A stretch of DNA of 64,000 nucleotides, taken from NCBI GenBank assembly GCA_016937795.1, contig JAFGVV010000046.1, forward strand, positions 62,001 to 126,000, in the 5' to 3' direction. Below the pieces are notes generated by a model that saw only the letters and a program-made list of their open reading frames with translations, was not told where the DNA came from and did no database searches. Source of the stretch: Paludibacteraceae bacterium (lineage in GTDB: Bacteria; Bacteroidota; Bacteroidia; Bacteroidales; Paludibacteraceae). This document shows, piece by piece, positions 9,883-18,314 of this stretch (its first letter is position 1; every line of letters starts with the position of its first letter). The position numbers and the translations under genes are program-made.

Positions 9883-10474
9883 AAAACTTCATTTAAATTA
9901 ATTTCCGATTAAATTATATTGCAAAATAAGCAAAGTATTGTTTCTGCCTTGTGTAATATCTGTTACAAAGATATTACAAAACACAAATTTTTATCCTGAT
10001 ATGAAATTTATTTTCATTTCAATACTCTTTTTTCAGCTCAACTTCAATTTTCAAAAGACGAATATGCTAAAATGACTAAGAATTACTTTGAAAGCATTTT
10101 TTTGCTTAAACCTGGCAACAATACATAAACATTTCACAAATCGTCACACATTTAACATTATAATTAACTTACATCTGTATTTTTTCACACTAAAACAGCT
10201 GTTAACTTTGAAAGTTGTTATATATTTGCATAATAAAATGATAAAAAAATCATATTTAAAAACCTACAATAAATAGAAAAAAAATAATTGCAAAAAAAAC
10301 AGCTTTTGAATGAACTTTTTTTTTACAAATTAGGTTATTAATATAAACACTCTTTTTTCACAAGCAAATATGATTTTCACGTTCGGATTACTCTGACTCA
10401 TAAGACAGCAATCATATTTTATCAGAGACAACTATCACAATTCACTATCACATATCTTTAAAAAAAACACGAAA
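9883..10474. other. 592-bp very AT-rich divergent intergenic region
   Basis: No gene is supported here. It separates the divergent response-regulator and winged-helix genes and is markedly richer in A and T than its surroundings. TATATTTG at 10221-10228 matches the -7 consensus, about 250 bp before the winged-helix start, so a long leader is possible. Short open frames in it have low-complexity composition and no credible start context. Confidence 0.4.
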
Positions 10475-10840
10475 ATGAAAATTGAAACTGAAAAACTCGT
10501 ATTAAACGGAGTTGACGAACACCTGAAAGCGCTTATGAGCGTACCCTCGTACAAAATCGGGGCTTACACATTTGATGTGGACAAAAGAACTCTTACCTTT
10601 GAAGGTAATGGTGTAAAACTTACAGCCAAAGAATCGTACCTGTTAGTACTTTTGGCTGCTAATGCCAATAACTTCCTGGAACGCAAGTTTATTCTTAACA
10701 CCATTTGGAAAGAAGATAACTTCCGTAACTCGAGATGTATGGACGTATATGTATATAAACTACGTAAACTTCTCGACAAGGACACAAATGTAAACATTGT
10801 GAACATTCATGGCAAAGGACACAAAATGATTATCAGCTAA
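10475..10840 (+). CDS. Stand-alone winged-helix (OmpR/RprY-type) DNA-binding protein without receiver domain
   Basis: A 121-residue protein made of little more than an OmpR-type C-terminal DNA-binding domain: KIGAYTFDVDKRTLTF, LTAKESYLLVLLAANANN, ERKFILNTIWKED, SRCMDVYVYKLRKLL and NIVNIHGKGHKMI. From memory it closely resembles the effector domain of the Bacteroidetes regulator RprY. No receiver domain precedes it. The first 25 residues (MKIETEKLVLNGVDEHLKAL) are not a receiver remnant I can recognise, and the upstream 590 bp contains none. It may bind DNA constitutively or compete with full-length regulators. It ends in a strong terminator shared with rnhB. Confidence 0.75.
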   Translation: MKIETEKLVLNGVDEHLKALMSVPSYKIGAYTFDVDKRTLTFEGNGVKLTAKESYLLVLLAANANNFLERKFILNTIWKEDNFRNSRCMDVYVYKLRKLLDKDTNVNIVNIHGKGHKMIIS

Positions 10841-10857
10841 ACAGCCGATAACAAAAC

Positions 10858-10897
10858 TACAAAAAAAGGATAAGCAAATGCTTATCCTTTTTTTGTA
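10858..10897. terminator. Bidirectional terminator overlapping the rnhB stop codon
   Basis: AAAAAAAGGATAAGCA and TGCTTATCCTTTTTTT form a near-perfect hairpin with a two-base loop. Its right arm contains the last codons of rnhB (AAA AAA GGA TAA read on the minus strand), so one element serves both convergent genes. Confidence 0.85.
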
Positions 10898-11556
10898 ACT
10901 GTATCGAAAGGTGATTCTATTTGCCCTGCCGATTTTCTTTTTTTTCGTTTCTTCACAACGGGTACTTGCTTCTCTCCCGTAAGATTAAAAGTTAAACGAT
11001 GTAGATCAGTCACACCATACTTCACAATTGCCTGTCGGTGAGCCATTGTAGGATATGCTTTATTTCTATCCCACGAGTACTGTGGAAAATATTTATGCAA
11101 AGTGACCATTAATTCATCGCGATGGGTCTTAGCAAGTACCGAAGCAGCTGCTATCGATAAATATTTAGCATCGCCCTTCACAATGGTTTGATGGGGAATA
11201 TCTCCATATGATTTAAACTTATTACCATCTACAATAATATATGCCGGCTTTAATGATAGTTTAGCGATAGCACGCTGCATCGCTAAAATAGAGGCATTCA
11301 AAATATTAATTTCGTCTATTTCGCGATTATCCACTTCAGCTACAGCCCACGCCAAAGCATTTTGCTCAATAAAAGGCCGCAAGGCATCGCGCTCCTTTTC
11401 GCTCAACTGCTTCGAATCGTTGAGCTGCGGACATTCGAAATCAGGAGCTAAAATAACTGCTGCCGCCACAACTGGTCCGGCCAAACAACCTCGTCCCGCT
11501 TCATCGCAACCACATTCAGGATATAAACCAGAATAATTAATCTTCAGACCGCTCAT
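10882..11556 (-). CDS. rnhB: Ribonuclease HII
   Basis: A 224-residue protein with the RNase HII signature [20 protein letters not shown] near the N-terminus (Asp18-Glu19 are the first catalytic pair), IIVDGNKFK and [17 protein letters not shown]. It removes RNA from RNA-DNA hybrids, including single ribonucleotides in DNA. The C-terminus ends in a basic tail ([10 protein letters not shown]) longer than the core family. It overlaps the upstream cvpA-like gene by 20 bp, so the two form one transcript. Its last codons lie in the terminator stem. Confidence 0.95.
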   Translation of the reverse strand: MSGLKINYSGLYPECGCDEAGRGCLAGPVVAAAVILAPDFECPQLNDSKQLSEKERDALRPFIEQNALAWAVAEVDNREIDEINILNASILAMQRAIAKLSLKPAYIIVDGNKFKSYGDIPHQTIVKGDAKYLSIAAASVLAKTHRDELMVTLHKYFPQYSWDRNKAYPTMAHRQAIVKYGVTDLHRLTFNLTGEKQVPVVKKRKKRKSAGQIESPFDTVTKKG

Positions 11557-12052
11557 TGAATTTCGATTCTTTTAAGTATCTGGCTTCGTCCCACAACTCG
11601 GGAGCCATACGCACCAATGGTTTATAAATCACTGAGGATTGTTGCTTATCTGTATCGCGAAAAGCAAAATTTTGGTTCAGGGCATCGAACACGTTCAACA
11701 ACACACTTATAATCAGGGCAAACTTTAATGCACCAAAAACCCCTCCCAAAAATTTATTTAAACTGCCTAAAGACACGGCTTCGAACAACTTATCGACGAT
11801 ACGAGCTGCCAGTAACAGCAAAACAACAATCGTGACAAACAGAATTACATAACTCAAAGGCTGCGACACCTTGGGCATAACACCAAACACATTACACAAC
11901 ACAGGGGCAAGTAATGCTGAGAATATTTTGGCTCCATAAATTCCAAGTACAATGGCTATGAGACCAGCCAACTCTCTCACAAGCCCTTTAAACAAACCAA
12001 ATACAAAGCCTGCAGCAATAATAATCATTATACTTATATCGAAACTATTCAT
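11537..12052 (-). CDS. CvpA family membrane protein
   Basis: A 171-residue protein starting at [12 protein letters not shown]; a longer frame opens at 12079 but family members begin near the chosen Met. It has four predicted membrane segments and the CvpA motif [20 protein letters not shown], with [17 protein letters not shown] later. CvpA-family inner-membrane proteins are linked to colicin V export in E. coli and more generally to envelope homeostasis; the molecular role is not settled. Overlap with rnhB suggests translational coupling. Confidence 0.85.
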   Translation of the reverse strand: MNSFDISIMIIIAAGFVFGLFKGLVRELAGLIAIVLGIYGAKIFSALLAPVLCNVFGVMPKVSQPLSYVILFVTIVVLLLLAARIVDKLFEAVSLGSLNKFLGGVFGALKFALIISVLLNVFDALNQNFAFRDTDKQQSSVIYKPLVRMAPELWDEARYLKESKFNERSED

Positions 12053-12341
12053 CAACAGAAGATCTTGTTTTATTTGCAAATATACAATTTTTTAAGTTTA
12101 TCGCGAGTCATCATTGTTCACTAACAGGCAAAATCTATAAATAGCAAACAAAACAAAAACTAAAAAACACCCATTCAACCACCTGATTATTTGGTATTTT
12201 AAAAGAATAAGCACTCCTACAACCCGGGCAGCACTAAAAAAAATAAAATTCTGGCACAGCTTTTGAATAATACAAAATACGAACTTAATAACAGTATCGT
12301 ACAAGCTAAACAGATTACTCACTTCCAAAAAAATTACAATT

Positions 12342-13619
12342 ATGAAAACAACACTAAAAGGCCTGATCGTTATGATTACACTAGCTGCCGGTATGCAGTT
12401 GCAGGCCCAAAACAGAATCACAGTGGAAGCATACAGCAACGATATAAGTTATTATCTTGATCTGAAAGCTATAGCTTCTGTTTTTGGAGACTCACGCAAT
12501 CTCGAAGACTTCGAACGCAGAATAAATGATTATAACAGCGGGTTATCGAACCTTGACCTCAACAGCGATGGGTATATTGACTATCTGAGAGTAATAGAAA
12601 CATCTGAACAAAATATACATCTTACTGTAATTCAAGCCGTTCTCGATCGCGATGTATTTCAGGATGTGGCAAGCATAGTAGTGGAACGCGACAGATACAG
12701 AAGAACATACGTGCAGGTAATCGGCGATCCATATCTTTATGGTCACAACTACATTATCGAACCTGTATTTTATCGCACACCCTCAATTATAAACTGGTTC
12801 TGGACATCACGTTATCGCCGCTGGGTTTCGCCTTACTATTGGGGATACTATCCAAGATACTACCACTCACGTCGACCATTGGAAGTAAACATATACATGA
12901 CAAACATCCATCAGCATATTAATGTGCGCCACCAATACAGATACAGCGACAATCGCAGAAACGATTACAGTGCAAAATTGCACTCGTCGATAGGTCGCAA
13001 CGATTACAGCGTACGCTATCCCGACCGCGAATTCAGTAAACGCAACAGCAATGTACGAAACAAAGCAGAATTCAGTAGAACACGCGAAAATAGTCGTTCG
13101 TACGAAAACAGCAATGCAGGACAAACAAACAGCAGCATCAGAACAAATGAAGCAAACCGCAGAACCACAACAAATCAGCCCGCTAATAACTCAAGAAACT
13201 ATCAGAGTCGTGAACGAACAGGAAACAGCACTCAGACAAGTGTTACAAACCAGGAACGGTCAAACAGCAACACAAGGCGCTCATCAAACAGTTATCAACA
13301 AATCAACAGCAGAAGTAATAACAGTGAAAGAAATGCAAGCAGGAGAAACAGCTACGAAAAACCAACCAGCAGGCCAACAGTCAAAAGTGATAACAGAAGT
13401 AATGAAAGAAGCATTCGTAATACTGAAACTGTAAAAGAATCAGAACCCGTTAAACCTGCTGCAACACGAAACTCAAATGTAAGAACAAACGAAAGCAAAA
13501 GGCGCGAATCGTCGGTAAAAACAAATTCAAACCGCAACAGTTCGAACAATAGTAGTCGCACCCAAAGATCAACAGAAAGCAACTCAGCAAAAAGGACTAA
13601 TGAAAGCGGAAGAAGATAA
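12342..13619 (+). CDS. Secreted protein with EF-hand-like loop and Asn/Arg/Ser-rich tail
   Basis: A 425-residue exported protein with signal peptide MKTTLKGLIVMITLAAGMQ and a QAQ cleavage-like site. The N-terminal domain (about 25-150) has a loop DLNSDGYIDYL that fits an EF-hand/dockerin-type calcium site. A Tyr/Arg/Trp-rich segment follows (RRWVSPYYWGYYPRYY). From about residue 200 to the end the protein is a low-complexity tail dominated by Asn, Arg, Ser, Thr and Glu, with recurrent SNxR, NSxR and TNExxRR patterns and few hydrophobic residues, so probably disordered and strongly basic. I have no functional assignment; a calcium-dependent envelope or surface role is speculation. The gene ends 40 bp before a terminator shared with the convergent CPBP gene. 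Confidence 0.75.
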   Translation: MKTTLKGLIVMITLAAGMQLQAQNRITVEAYSNDISYYLDLKAIASVFGDSRNLEDFERRINDYNSGLSNLDLNSDGYIDYLRVIETSEQNIHLTVIQAVLDRDVFQDVASIVVERDRYRRTYVQVIGDPYLYGHNYIIEPVFYRTPSIINWFWTSRYRRWVSPYYWGYYPRYYHSRRPLEVNIYMTNIHQHINVRHQYRYSDNRRNDYSAKLHSSIGRNDYSVRYPDREFSKRNSNVRNKAEFSRTRENSRSYENSNAGQTNSSIRTNEANRRTTTNQPANNSRNYQSRERTGNSTQTSVTNQERSNSNTRRSSNSYQQINSRSNNSERNASRRNSYEKPTSRPTVKSDNRSNERSIRNTETVKESEPVKPAATRNSNVRTNESKRRESSVKTNSNRNSSNNSSRTQRSTESNSAKRTNESGRR

Positions 13620-13658
13620 AAAAACCTTATGAAAAACTATTCTTTTTGTATCATCAGC

Positions 13659-13695
13659 AAAGGAAGATGCTCTGTCAACAGGCATCTTCCTTTAT
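13659..13695. terminator. Bidirectional terminator overlapping the end of the CPBP gene
   Basis: AAAGGAAGATGC (13659-13670) pairs with GCATCTTCCTTT (13682-13693). The right arm contains the last codons of the minus-strand CPBP gene (AAG GAA GAT GCC TGT TGA). It separates convergent genes. Confidence 0.7.
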
Positions 13696-14538
13696 TGATG
13701 ATTTATACAGTATATATATTAGAGAAATTGAAACAATAACGCTAACCAAGGTAATCCACCACTGATTACCAAGCCCTACACTTTCTGGATCAGGAATTGT
13801 AGCCCCGTTGTAACGAAGATAATAAACAACAACTGCCACGGTATTATTTACAAAATGAGCCAGCACAGGCAACCACAGACTCCCACTCCACACCATTAAA
13901 TACCCATACAGAGCACCGAGCAACATACGTGGCAAAAAACCAAAAAACTGCATGTGAATGGCGCTAAACACAAAAGCTGATATCCAGATAGCAGCATGCA
14001 CATTACGGTTTTGCATAATAACCTTCTGTATTCCTGCTCTGAAAAACAACTCCTCTCCTATTGCAGGAACAATTCCCACAAGCAGTATGTTCATTGCCAG
14101 CAATTCAGGAGCACTCACATTAAGCAGCGTAAGTGTGGTTTCTGCAGCCAGGGATTCCATTTGACGCATCCAGGCATCCATTCCCGAAAGCCACGAAGGA
14201 AAAACCAGTTGCGAATTAAGTTCCGATATAACATTCACAAAAGGCACAATAAAAACAGATAACAAAATCACAGCCACAGACTGAAGAATCGACGGAAATC
14301 TATTTATAAAAAGCCCTTCGAAAGGTTTTTCATACCATACAAATGCCAAAACGAATGGTGGAATGATAAACATAAACACACGCTCTAATATCATTCGAAA
14401 CCGGAGACCATTGCTAACATCGACACCAAAAACAACAAAATTCAGAGCAACAACCATCATGCTCAAAAAGAAAAACAGGAATGTTAGCTGAAGCAGTTTC
14501 GAAACAACACCTGATTCACGAAAATAACTTTTCCACAT
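13675..14538 (-). CDS. CPBP family intramembrane metalloprotease
   Basis: A polytopic membrane protein of 287 residues when started at MWKSYFRESG; a frame to 14643 adds 35 residues without a better start. It carries the CPBP (Abi/CAAX protease-like) motifs EELFFRAGIQ, FVFSAIHMQFFGFLPRM and LPVLAHFVNNTVAV. The Glu-Glu, Arg and His residues in these motifs are the expected metal-binding and catalytic positions. Such enzymes cleave inside the membrane; substrates in Bacteroidetes are largely unknown. No bacteriocin or prenyl-protein genes are adjacent. Confidence 0.85.
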   Translation of the reverse strand: MWKSYFRESGVVSKLLQLTFLFFFLSMMVVALNFVVFGVDVSNGLRFRMILERVFMFIIPPFVLAFVWYEKPFEGLFINRFPSILQSVAVILLSVFIVPFVNVISELNSQLVFPSWLSGMDAWMRQMESLAAETTLTLLNVSAPELLAMNILLVGIVPAIGEELFFRAGIQKVIMQNRNVHAAIWISAFVFSAIHMQFFGFLPRMLLGALYGYLMVWSGSLWLPVLAHFVNNTVAVVVYYLRYNGATIPDPESVGLGNQWWITLVSVIVSISLIYILYKSSIKEDAC

Positions 14539-14615
14539 ACAAGATAGTTTGATACTTAAATAAAAATTAATCAAATCCAAAGATACAATTCCGGATTGTA
14601 ATTTCAGCAACGACA

Positions 14616-14649
14616 TAAAAAAACTTCTGTTGCTATAATACAACAGAAG
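14616..14649 (-). terminator. Terminator of the RRM protein gene
   Basis: CTTCTGTTG (14624-14632) and CAACAGAAG (14641-14649) form a 9-bp stem with an 8-base loop. Read on the minus strand it is followed by a run of seven T. It lies just after the RRM gene stop codon. Confidence 0.8.
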
Positions 14650-14674
14650 CTTTATTAATGTGTTTTCAGAAAAA

Positions 14675-14920
14675 TCAAACTCTTGGTCTTGCTTCCTTTA
14701 CTACCATAGTACGACCGTCAAATTCAGCACCATTTAGTTCCTCGATTACTTTAGCAGCAGCCGCATCATCCGACATTTCCACAAAAGCAAATCCTTTCGA
14801 TTTACCGGTTTCACGATCTTTGATAATTTTGCAAGAGTCTACTTTTCCATACTCTTCAATAACCCCCTGGAGGTCATTTTCCCGAACTTTGTAACTTAAG
14901 TTACCTACGTAAATGTTCAT
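14675..14920 (-). CDS. RRM-type RNA-binding protein
   Basis: An 81-residue single RNA-recognition-motif protein. RNP2 is IYVGNL at residues 3-8 and RNP1 is KGFAFVEM at about 42-49, both with the aromatic residues that stack on RNA bases. It lacks the Gly/Arg-rich tail many relatives have and ends EARPRV. Proteins of this kind bind single-stranded RNA. It is a monocistronic gene with its own terminator. Confidence 0.93.
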   Translation of the reverse strand: MNIYVGNLSYKVRENDLQGVIEEYGKVDSCKIIKDRETGKSKGFAFVEMSDDAAAAKVIEELNGAEFDGRTMVVKEARPRV

Positions 14921-15265
14921 AAAAATAAAATAAAAAATTAATTAAAAAATTTACTGAAAAGAACAGAGTAAACGTACGGAGGTTAAAGCAAAATCTGTTC
15001 AGGAAAAGAAGAGATAGAATAACCATGCGAAAGAAATACAGAGTCTTAACGTTCGCAAAGAAAAACATTTATTTTTGATTATGCAACAGATTGTTTAAAT
15101 TTATTCTGTTTGAAACAAAAAGTCATCGACAGAGGCGGCTTAAAACATCAATCTGTTGCCTCTCTATAAATATTATGCATTTACATGTATAAATATCAGT
15201 TGTAAAAAAAAGCCGGATAATTCAGTTTTCTGAATCACCCGGCCATTTAAGTACGCTAATTAAAA
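14921..15265. other. 345-bp intergenic region upstream of the RRM gene
   Basis: No open frame of note. The right end holds the nitroreductase terminator (15203-15243). The rest should carry the RRM gene promoter and leader on the minus strand, but I find no convincing -7 box. Confidence 0.4.
15203..15243 (-). terminator. Terminator downstream of nitroreductase 1
   Basis: AGCCGGATAATTCAG and CTGAATCACCCGGC form an imperfect 14-bp stem around a TTTT loop. On the minus strand it is followed by a T run (forward AAAAAAA at about 15204-15210). It follows the stop codon of the gene at 15266. Confidence 0.8.
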
Positions 15266-15892
15266 TCAATATTTCACAAATAAATCATCTGCACTTTTGC
15301 GTACTTTAGCAGCAGCGGCCAATCCATCTGCTTCGGCATCGCGATAACCAAGCACCAAAATTGTGACTGACGCAAGATTTTTATCAGCCAGTCCCAGAAT
15401 TTCGTCGAGGGCCGCCGGGTTAAAACCTTCCATAGGCGTAGCATCTACTTCGAGCGCAGCAGCCGCAGTAAGTCCAACTCCCAACGCAATATAAGTTTGG
15501 CGGGCATTCCATGCCAGGTTTTCCTGCTCAGTACCGGCAACAGCACCATCGAAAGCCGCTCTGAATCCAGCGAGCGCATCCACAGGAATTCCACGGGTAG
15601 CAGCAATGTTGTTCATATAAGTGTCAACCATTTCGGCGGTTACTTTTTTGTTGGCTGCAAATACGAGCACAGTCGAGCCCTCTTTGATCTGAGGTTGCTG
15701 ACAAGCTTCGTTGAAAATACGGTCGCGAATTGCTTTGTCTTCAATTTCGAGTACCTGAAAAGCCTGCAATCCAAACGAAGTAGGTGCCAAACGAATGGCT
15801 TCTTTGATAAGGTTTACTTTTTCGGCAGGAACAGCCGTTCCGTTCATGCGTTTGGTGGCATATCGCCAGTTGAGTTGTTTTATTAATTCCAT
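15266..15892 (-). CDS. Nitroreductase family NAD(P)H-dependent oxidoreductase (paralogue 1)
   Basis: A 208-residue nitroreductase-like flavoprotein. The N-terminus RYATKRMNG is the usual family opening, followed by IRLAPTSFGLQAFQV, AWNARQTYIALGVGLTAAAA and a C-terminal ILVLGYRDAEADG and KVRKSADDLF. Such enzymes bind FMN as dimers and reduce nitroaromatics, quinones or related electrophiles with NAD(P)H. It is clearly paralogous to the gene at 16629-17258, with a TetR regulator between them on the same strand. An operator-like inverted repeat lies 53 bp upstream of its start. This suggests inducible detoxification of an electrophile. Confidence 0.9.
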   Translation of the reverse strand: MELIKQLNWRYATKRMNGTAVPAEKVNLIKEAIRLAPTSFGLQAFQVLEIEDKAIRDRIFNEACQQPQIKEGSTVLVFAANKKVTAEMVDTYMNNIAATRGIPVDALAGFRAAFDGAVAGTEQENLAWNARQTYIALGVGLTAAAALEVDATPMEGFNPAALDEILGLADKNLASVTILVLGYRDAEADGLAAAAKVRKSADDLFVKY

Positions 15893-15944
15893 AATTTGAG
15901 TTATTTTATTTTCTGTTTTAGTAATTGTTTTTTCTTCTAACGCC

Positions 15945-15968
15945 TAAAATGAATGATTGTTCATTTTA
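15945..15968. promoter_or_regulatory. Operator-like inverted repeat upstream of nitroreductase 1 (site A)
   Basis: Perfect 9-bp arms TAAAATGAA and TTCATTTTA separated by TGATTG. It lies between the tetR stop and the nitroreductase 1 start. Closely similar sequence recurs upstream of tetR and of nitroreductase 2, so it is a strong candidate for the TetR operator. Confidence 0.7.
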
Positions 15969-15986
15969 AAATCAAAAAAATATATT

Positions 15987-16562
15987 TTATTTCGAAATTG
16001 CCCTCCAGGAGGCTTCAAATATACGCATCAGTTCTTCTGTATTCAGCGAGTGACTCTTTACGTTCAGTGTTTTCTTTATCAAAAAACTCAGTGGGGCAAA
16101 AAGCAAACTATAAATAATGTCGTTGTGCATATTCTGCAACAGCCCCGACTCTTTCGACCTATTGAAGAGCGACTCGAACACAGGACAGTAATCCACTCTG
16201 AATTCAGGTTTTACAAGACTTATCTGTGCAGAAGTGCTGAAATCCTCCAGAAAAATATATTCTTCGATATTATTGATAATATACTGATAATGATTCAGGA
16301 AAATGGTTCTGAAAGTTGCTTTCGAAACCGACATATCCATATTATCGCTAAAATACGAATGCCCCATCCTATCTTTGGTATGAATAAAGAGTTTGATGAG
16401 CATATCTTCCTTATTGTCGAAATACAAATATATAGTAGCCGCAGAAACTCCCGCTTCGTCGGCAATTTTCGACATAGAGCAACCCTCGAGGCCATAACGG
16501 TTGACTACCGTAATGGCCGCGTGGTATATGCGGGGTATTTTTTCTTCGTCTTTTACTCTCAT
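15987..16562 (-). CDS. TetR/AcrR family transcriptional regulator
   Basis: A 191-residue regulator with a typical TetR helix-turn-helix at the N-terminus: YHAAITVVNRYGLEGCSMSKIADEAG then VSAATIYLYFDNKEDML, shown here in two parts. The remaining 130 residues are the variable ligand-binding domain. It lies between two paralogous nitroreductase genes, all on the minus strand, and probably represses them and itself through the inverted repeats found before each gene. The ligand is unknown. Confidence 0.9.
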   Translation of the reverse strand: MRVKDEEKIPRIYHAAITVVNRYGLEGCSMSKIADEAGVSAATIYLYFDNKEDMLIKLFIHTKDRMGHSYFSDNMDMSVSKATFRTIFLNHYQYIINNIEEYIFLEDFSTSAQISLVKPEFRVDYCPVFESLFNRSKESGLLQNMHNDIIYSLLFAPLSFLIKKTLNVKSHSLNTEELMRIFEASWRAISK

Positions 16563-16571
16563 GGCGCAAAT

Positions 16572-16595
16572 ATAAATAAATATTCGTTCATTTTA
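16572..16595. promoter_or_regulatory. Operator-like site upstream of tetR (site B)
   Basis: The right arm TTCATTTTA (16587-16595) is identical to site A; the left side (ATAAATAAA) is only a partial match. It lies 10-33 bp before the tetR start, consistent with autoregulation. Confidence 0.5.
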
Positions 16596-16628
16596 TAATA
16601 AAACTCAGACATTTATTCATAAAAAAGT

Positions 16629-17258
16629 TTATAATTCGGTAAATATCTGATCTTTCGGCTTGCGTACTTTAGGTAGTTTAGCATTATAATCGAGCGCTTC
16701 GTCGCGATTACCAATGGCCATCATACAAAGCGAAGCAAGATTTTTGTCATCCAGCGCCAGAATACGATCCACTTCGGCAGGCTTGAAACCTTCGATAGGC
16801 ACAGAATCGACTTCTTCGACAGCCGCAGCAGCCAATGCAAAGCCAAGCGCAATATAAACCTGACGGGCAGCCCATGCAAAATTATCTTCGTCGGTACGCT
16901 TTTCGAGATAACCGATCATATTACGGAACGAAGTCAGTTTTTCTTCGGAAAAATCGCGGGTACGACGTATCAGCGATACATATTCGTCGAGCATTTCGGT
17001 AGAAATTCGTTTTTTGGCTGCAAAGACAAGTAAATGCGAACAACCCGGAATTTGTGGCTGACCGGTAGCAGCCTGTTCGTAAATCTGCTGACGTATCTGA
17101 GGATTTTTAATCACATATACTTCGAAAGCCTGCAAGCCGAGTGATGTGGGAGCCAAACGAATGGCTTCGAGAATATTTTCAATTTTTTCGTCGGCTACAG
17201 GAGTACCGTTCATCATTTTACTGGCATAGCGACGGTTCAGTTTATCAATAAAATTCAT
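16629..17258 (-). CDS. Nitroreductase family NAD(P)H-dependent oxidoreductase (paralogue 2)
   Basis: A 209-residue paralogue of the gene at 15266, sharing RYASKMMNG, IRLAPTSLGLQAFEV, AWAARQVYIALGFALAAAA and the C-terminal KVRKPKDQIF. It should be an FMN-dependent reductase of quinones or nitro compounds. It lies 66 bp upstream of tetR on the same strand. An operator-like sequence matching site A lies about 110 bp before its start. Confidence 0.9.
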   Translation of the reverse strand: MNFIDKLNRRYASKMMNGTPVADEKIENILEAIRLAPTSLGLQAFEVYVIKNPQIRQQIYEQAATGQPQIPGCSHLLVFAAKKRISTEMLDEYVSLIRRTRDFSEEKLTSFRNMIGYLEKRTDEDNFAWAARQVYIALGFALAAAAVEEVDSVPIEGFKPAEVDRILALDDKNLASLCMMAIGNRDEALDYNAKLPKVRKPKDQIFTEL

Positions 17259-17565
17259 TTTCAGTTTTAAAATAGTTTGTAAATAGCTTCAGAGAGCTTC
17301 GGGAGCAGTTATTTATCAATATCAATACTCATTCTCTCTTTATAACTCCTTTTCAAACGTTTTTCGCGAACGATTGTTTATTTTAGAATGCATTATTTTT
17401 GACAAAAAACATAAAATACAGAAAACGTGAGCTAATCAGGCTAAATTTGTACATTTGTATTTGGATATTGTCGCCAATCAAAAACAAAAAGAACCCTGAC
17501 ATAGGTTTGTTTTGATATTTTCAATGCTTAACTCTCAATCATTACACCAACTTTAATACTTAGTT
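17259..17565. other. Divergent intergenic region between nitroreductase 2 and acpH
   Basis: A 307-bp spacer holding operator-like site C. On the plus strand TAAATTTG (17442-17449) and TACATTTG (17450-17457) both match the -7 consensus and could serve the ACP phosphodiesterase gene about 110 bp downstream. Confidence 0.45.
17362..17385. promoter_or_regulatory. Operator-like site upstream of nitroreductase 2 (site C)
   Basis: GAACGATTGTTTATTTTA (17368-17385) matches GAATGATTGTTCATTTTA of site A at 16 of 18 positions. The left arm is degenerate. Its place in front of the third gene of the cluster supports a shared TetR operator. Confidence 0.5.
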
Positions 17566-18177
17566 TTGAATTATCTTGCACATATATTTCTTTCGGGTGA
17601 CGACCGCGCTTTGCAGGTGGGAAATTTCATTGGTGATTTTGTAAAAGGAAGCCGTTATGATGAGTATCCTTCGGGAATAAGAGACGGTATTTTGCTGCAC
17701 AGGCAAATCGACAGCTTTACCGATGCGCATCCTGCTTTCAAAAACACGGTTGAAGTGCTGCGACCTGCATTCGGAAGATATTCGGGCATTATAGCCGATA
17801 TGTATTTCGACTATTTTCTGGCAAACCATTTCGATCATTACAGTAGCGGAAAAAGTCTGAACTGCTTTGCATACAACTTTTATGCTTCTGCACTCTTGCA
17901 TTACCGGTGGCTGCCCGAGCGTGTGCAGGGCTTTATTTTTCATTTTATAAGCACTAACCGCTTGAAACAGTATAAAAGTTATGCCGGACTCGAAGCATCG
18001 CTTACAATAATGTCGAACTACAAGTCGAAGGCTATTGAACCGGAGCGGAGTATAGCCTTTCTGAGAGAGAATGAAGCACAGCTGAACGGGCTTTTTCACG
18101 ACTTTATGCCCGAAGTGGAAAACTATGCAAAAAGCCATCTACAAGGCTTGCAGAGGGCGTCGGAAAATCGTCGTTGA
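17566..18177 (+). CDS. Acyl carrier protein phosphodiesterase (AcpH/DUF479 family)
   Basis: A 203-residue protein of the AcpH family, which removes the 4'-phosphopantetheine arm from acyl carrier protein. Conserved features are MNYLAHIFLSG, VGNFIGDFVKGSRYDEYP, GILLHRQIDSFTDAHPAF and MYFDYFLANHFDHYS, with the acidic and His residues expected for this metal-dependent HD-like fold. Translation appears to start at TTG: the family-typical MNYLAH begins exactly there and no ATG is near. The stop codon lies inside the first copy of a 45-bp repeat that fills the spacer before the next gene. Confidence 0.88.
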   Translation: MNYLAHIFLSGDDRALQVGNFIGDFVKGSRYDEYPSGIRDGILLHRQIDSFTDAHPAFKNTVEVLRPAFGRYSGIIADMYFDYFLANHFDHYSSGKSLNCFAYNFYASALLHYRWLPERVQGFIFHFISTNRLKQYKSYAGLEASLTIMSNYKSKAIEPERSIAFLRENEAQLNGLFHDFMPEVENYAKSHLQGLQRASENRR

Positions 18178-18262
18178 GACTTGCCGAAATCTCCGTTGAG
18201 ATTTAAAAAAAATCGTCGTTGAGATTTGACAAAGTCTCCGTTGAGATTTTGAAAATCGTCCC
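18164..18262. repeat. 45-bp tandem repeat after acpH
   Basis: AAAATCGTCGTTGAGA recurs with a 45-bp period (first copy from 18164, second from about 18209, a third partial one from about 18253). Each period also contains a related half-unit with CTCCGTTGAGAT. The first copy includes the acpH stop codon. No hairpin with a T run is evident. Confidence 0.75.
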
Positions 18263-18314
18263 AATGATTTTTGAAGTGCTATTTTTGTATTGCTAAACAA
18301 ATAATTTTCAGACA

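Noticed and set aside
10088..10276. 62-codon frame in the AT-rich spacer
   Set aside because: No ATG, low-complexity composition, and no similarity; better explained as AT-rich spacer.
12098..12439. Minus-strand 113-codon frame upstream of the EF-hand gene
   Set aside because: It overlaps the start and signal peptide of a better-supported gene and resembles nothing known.
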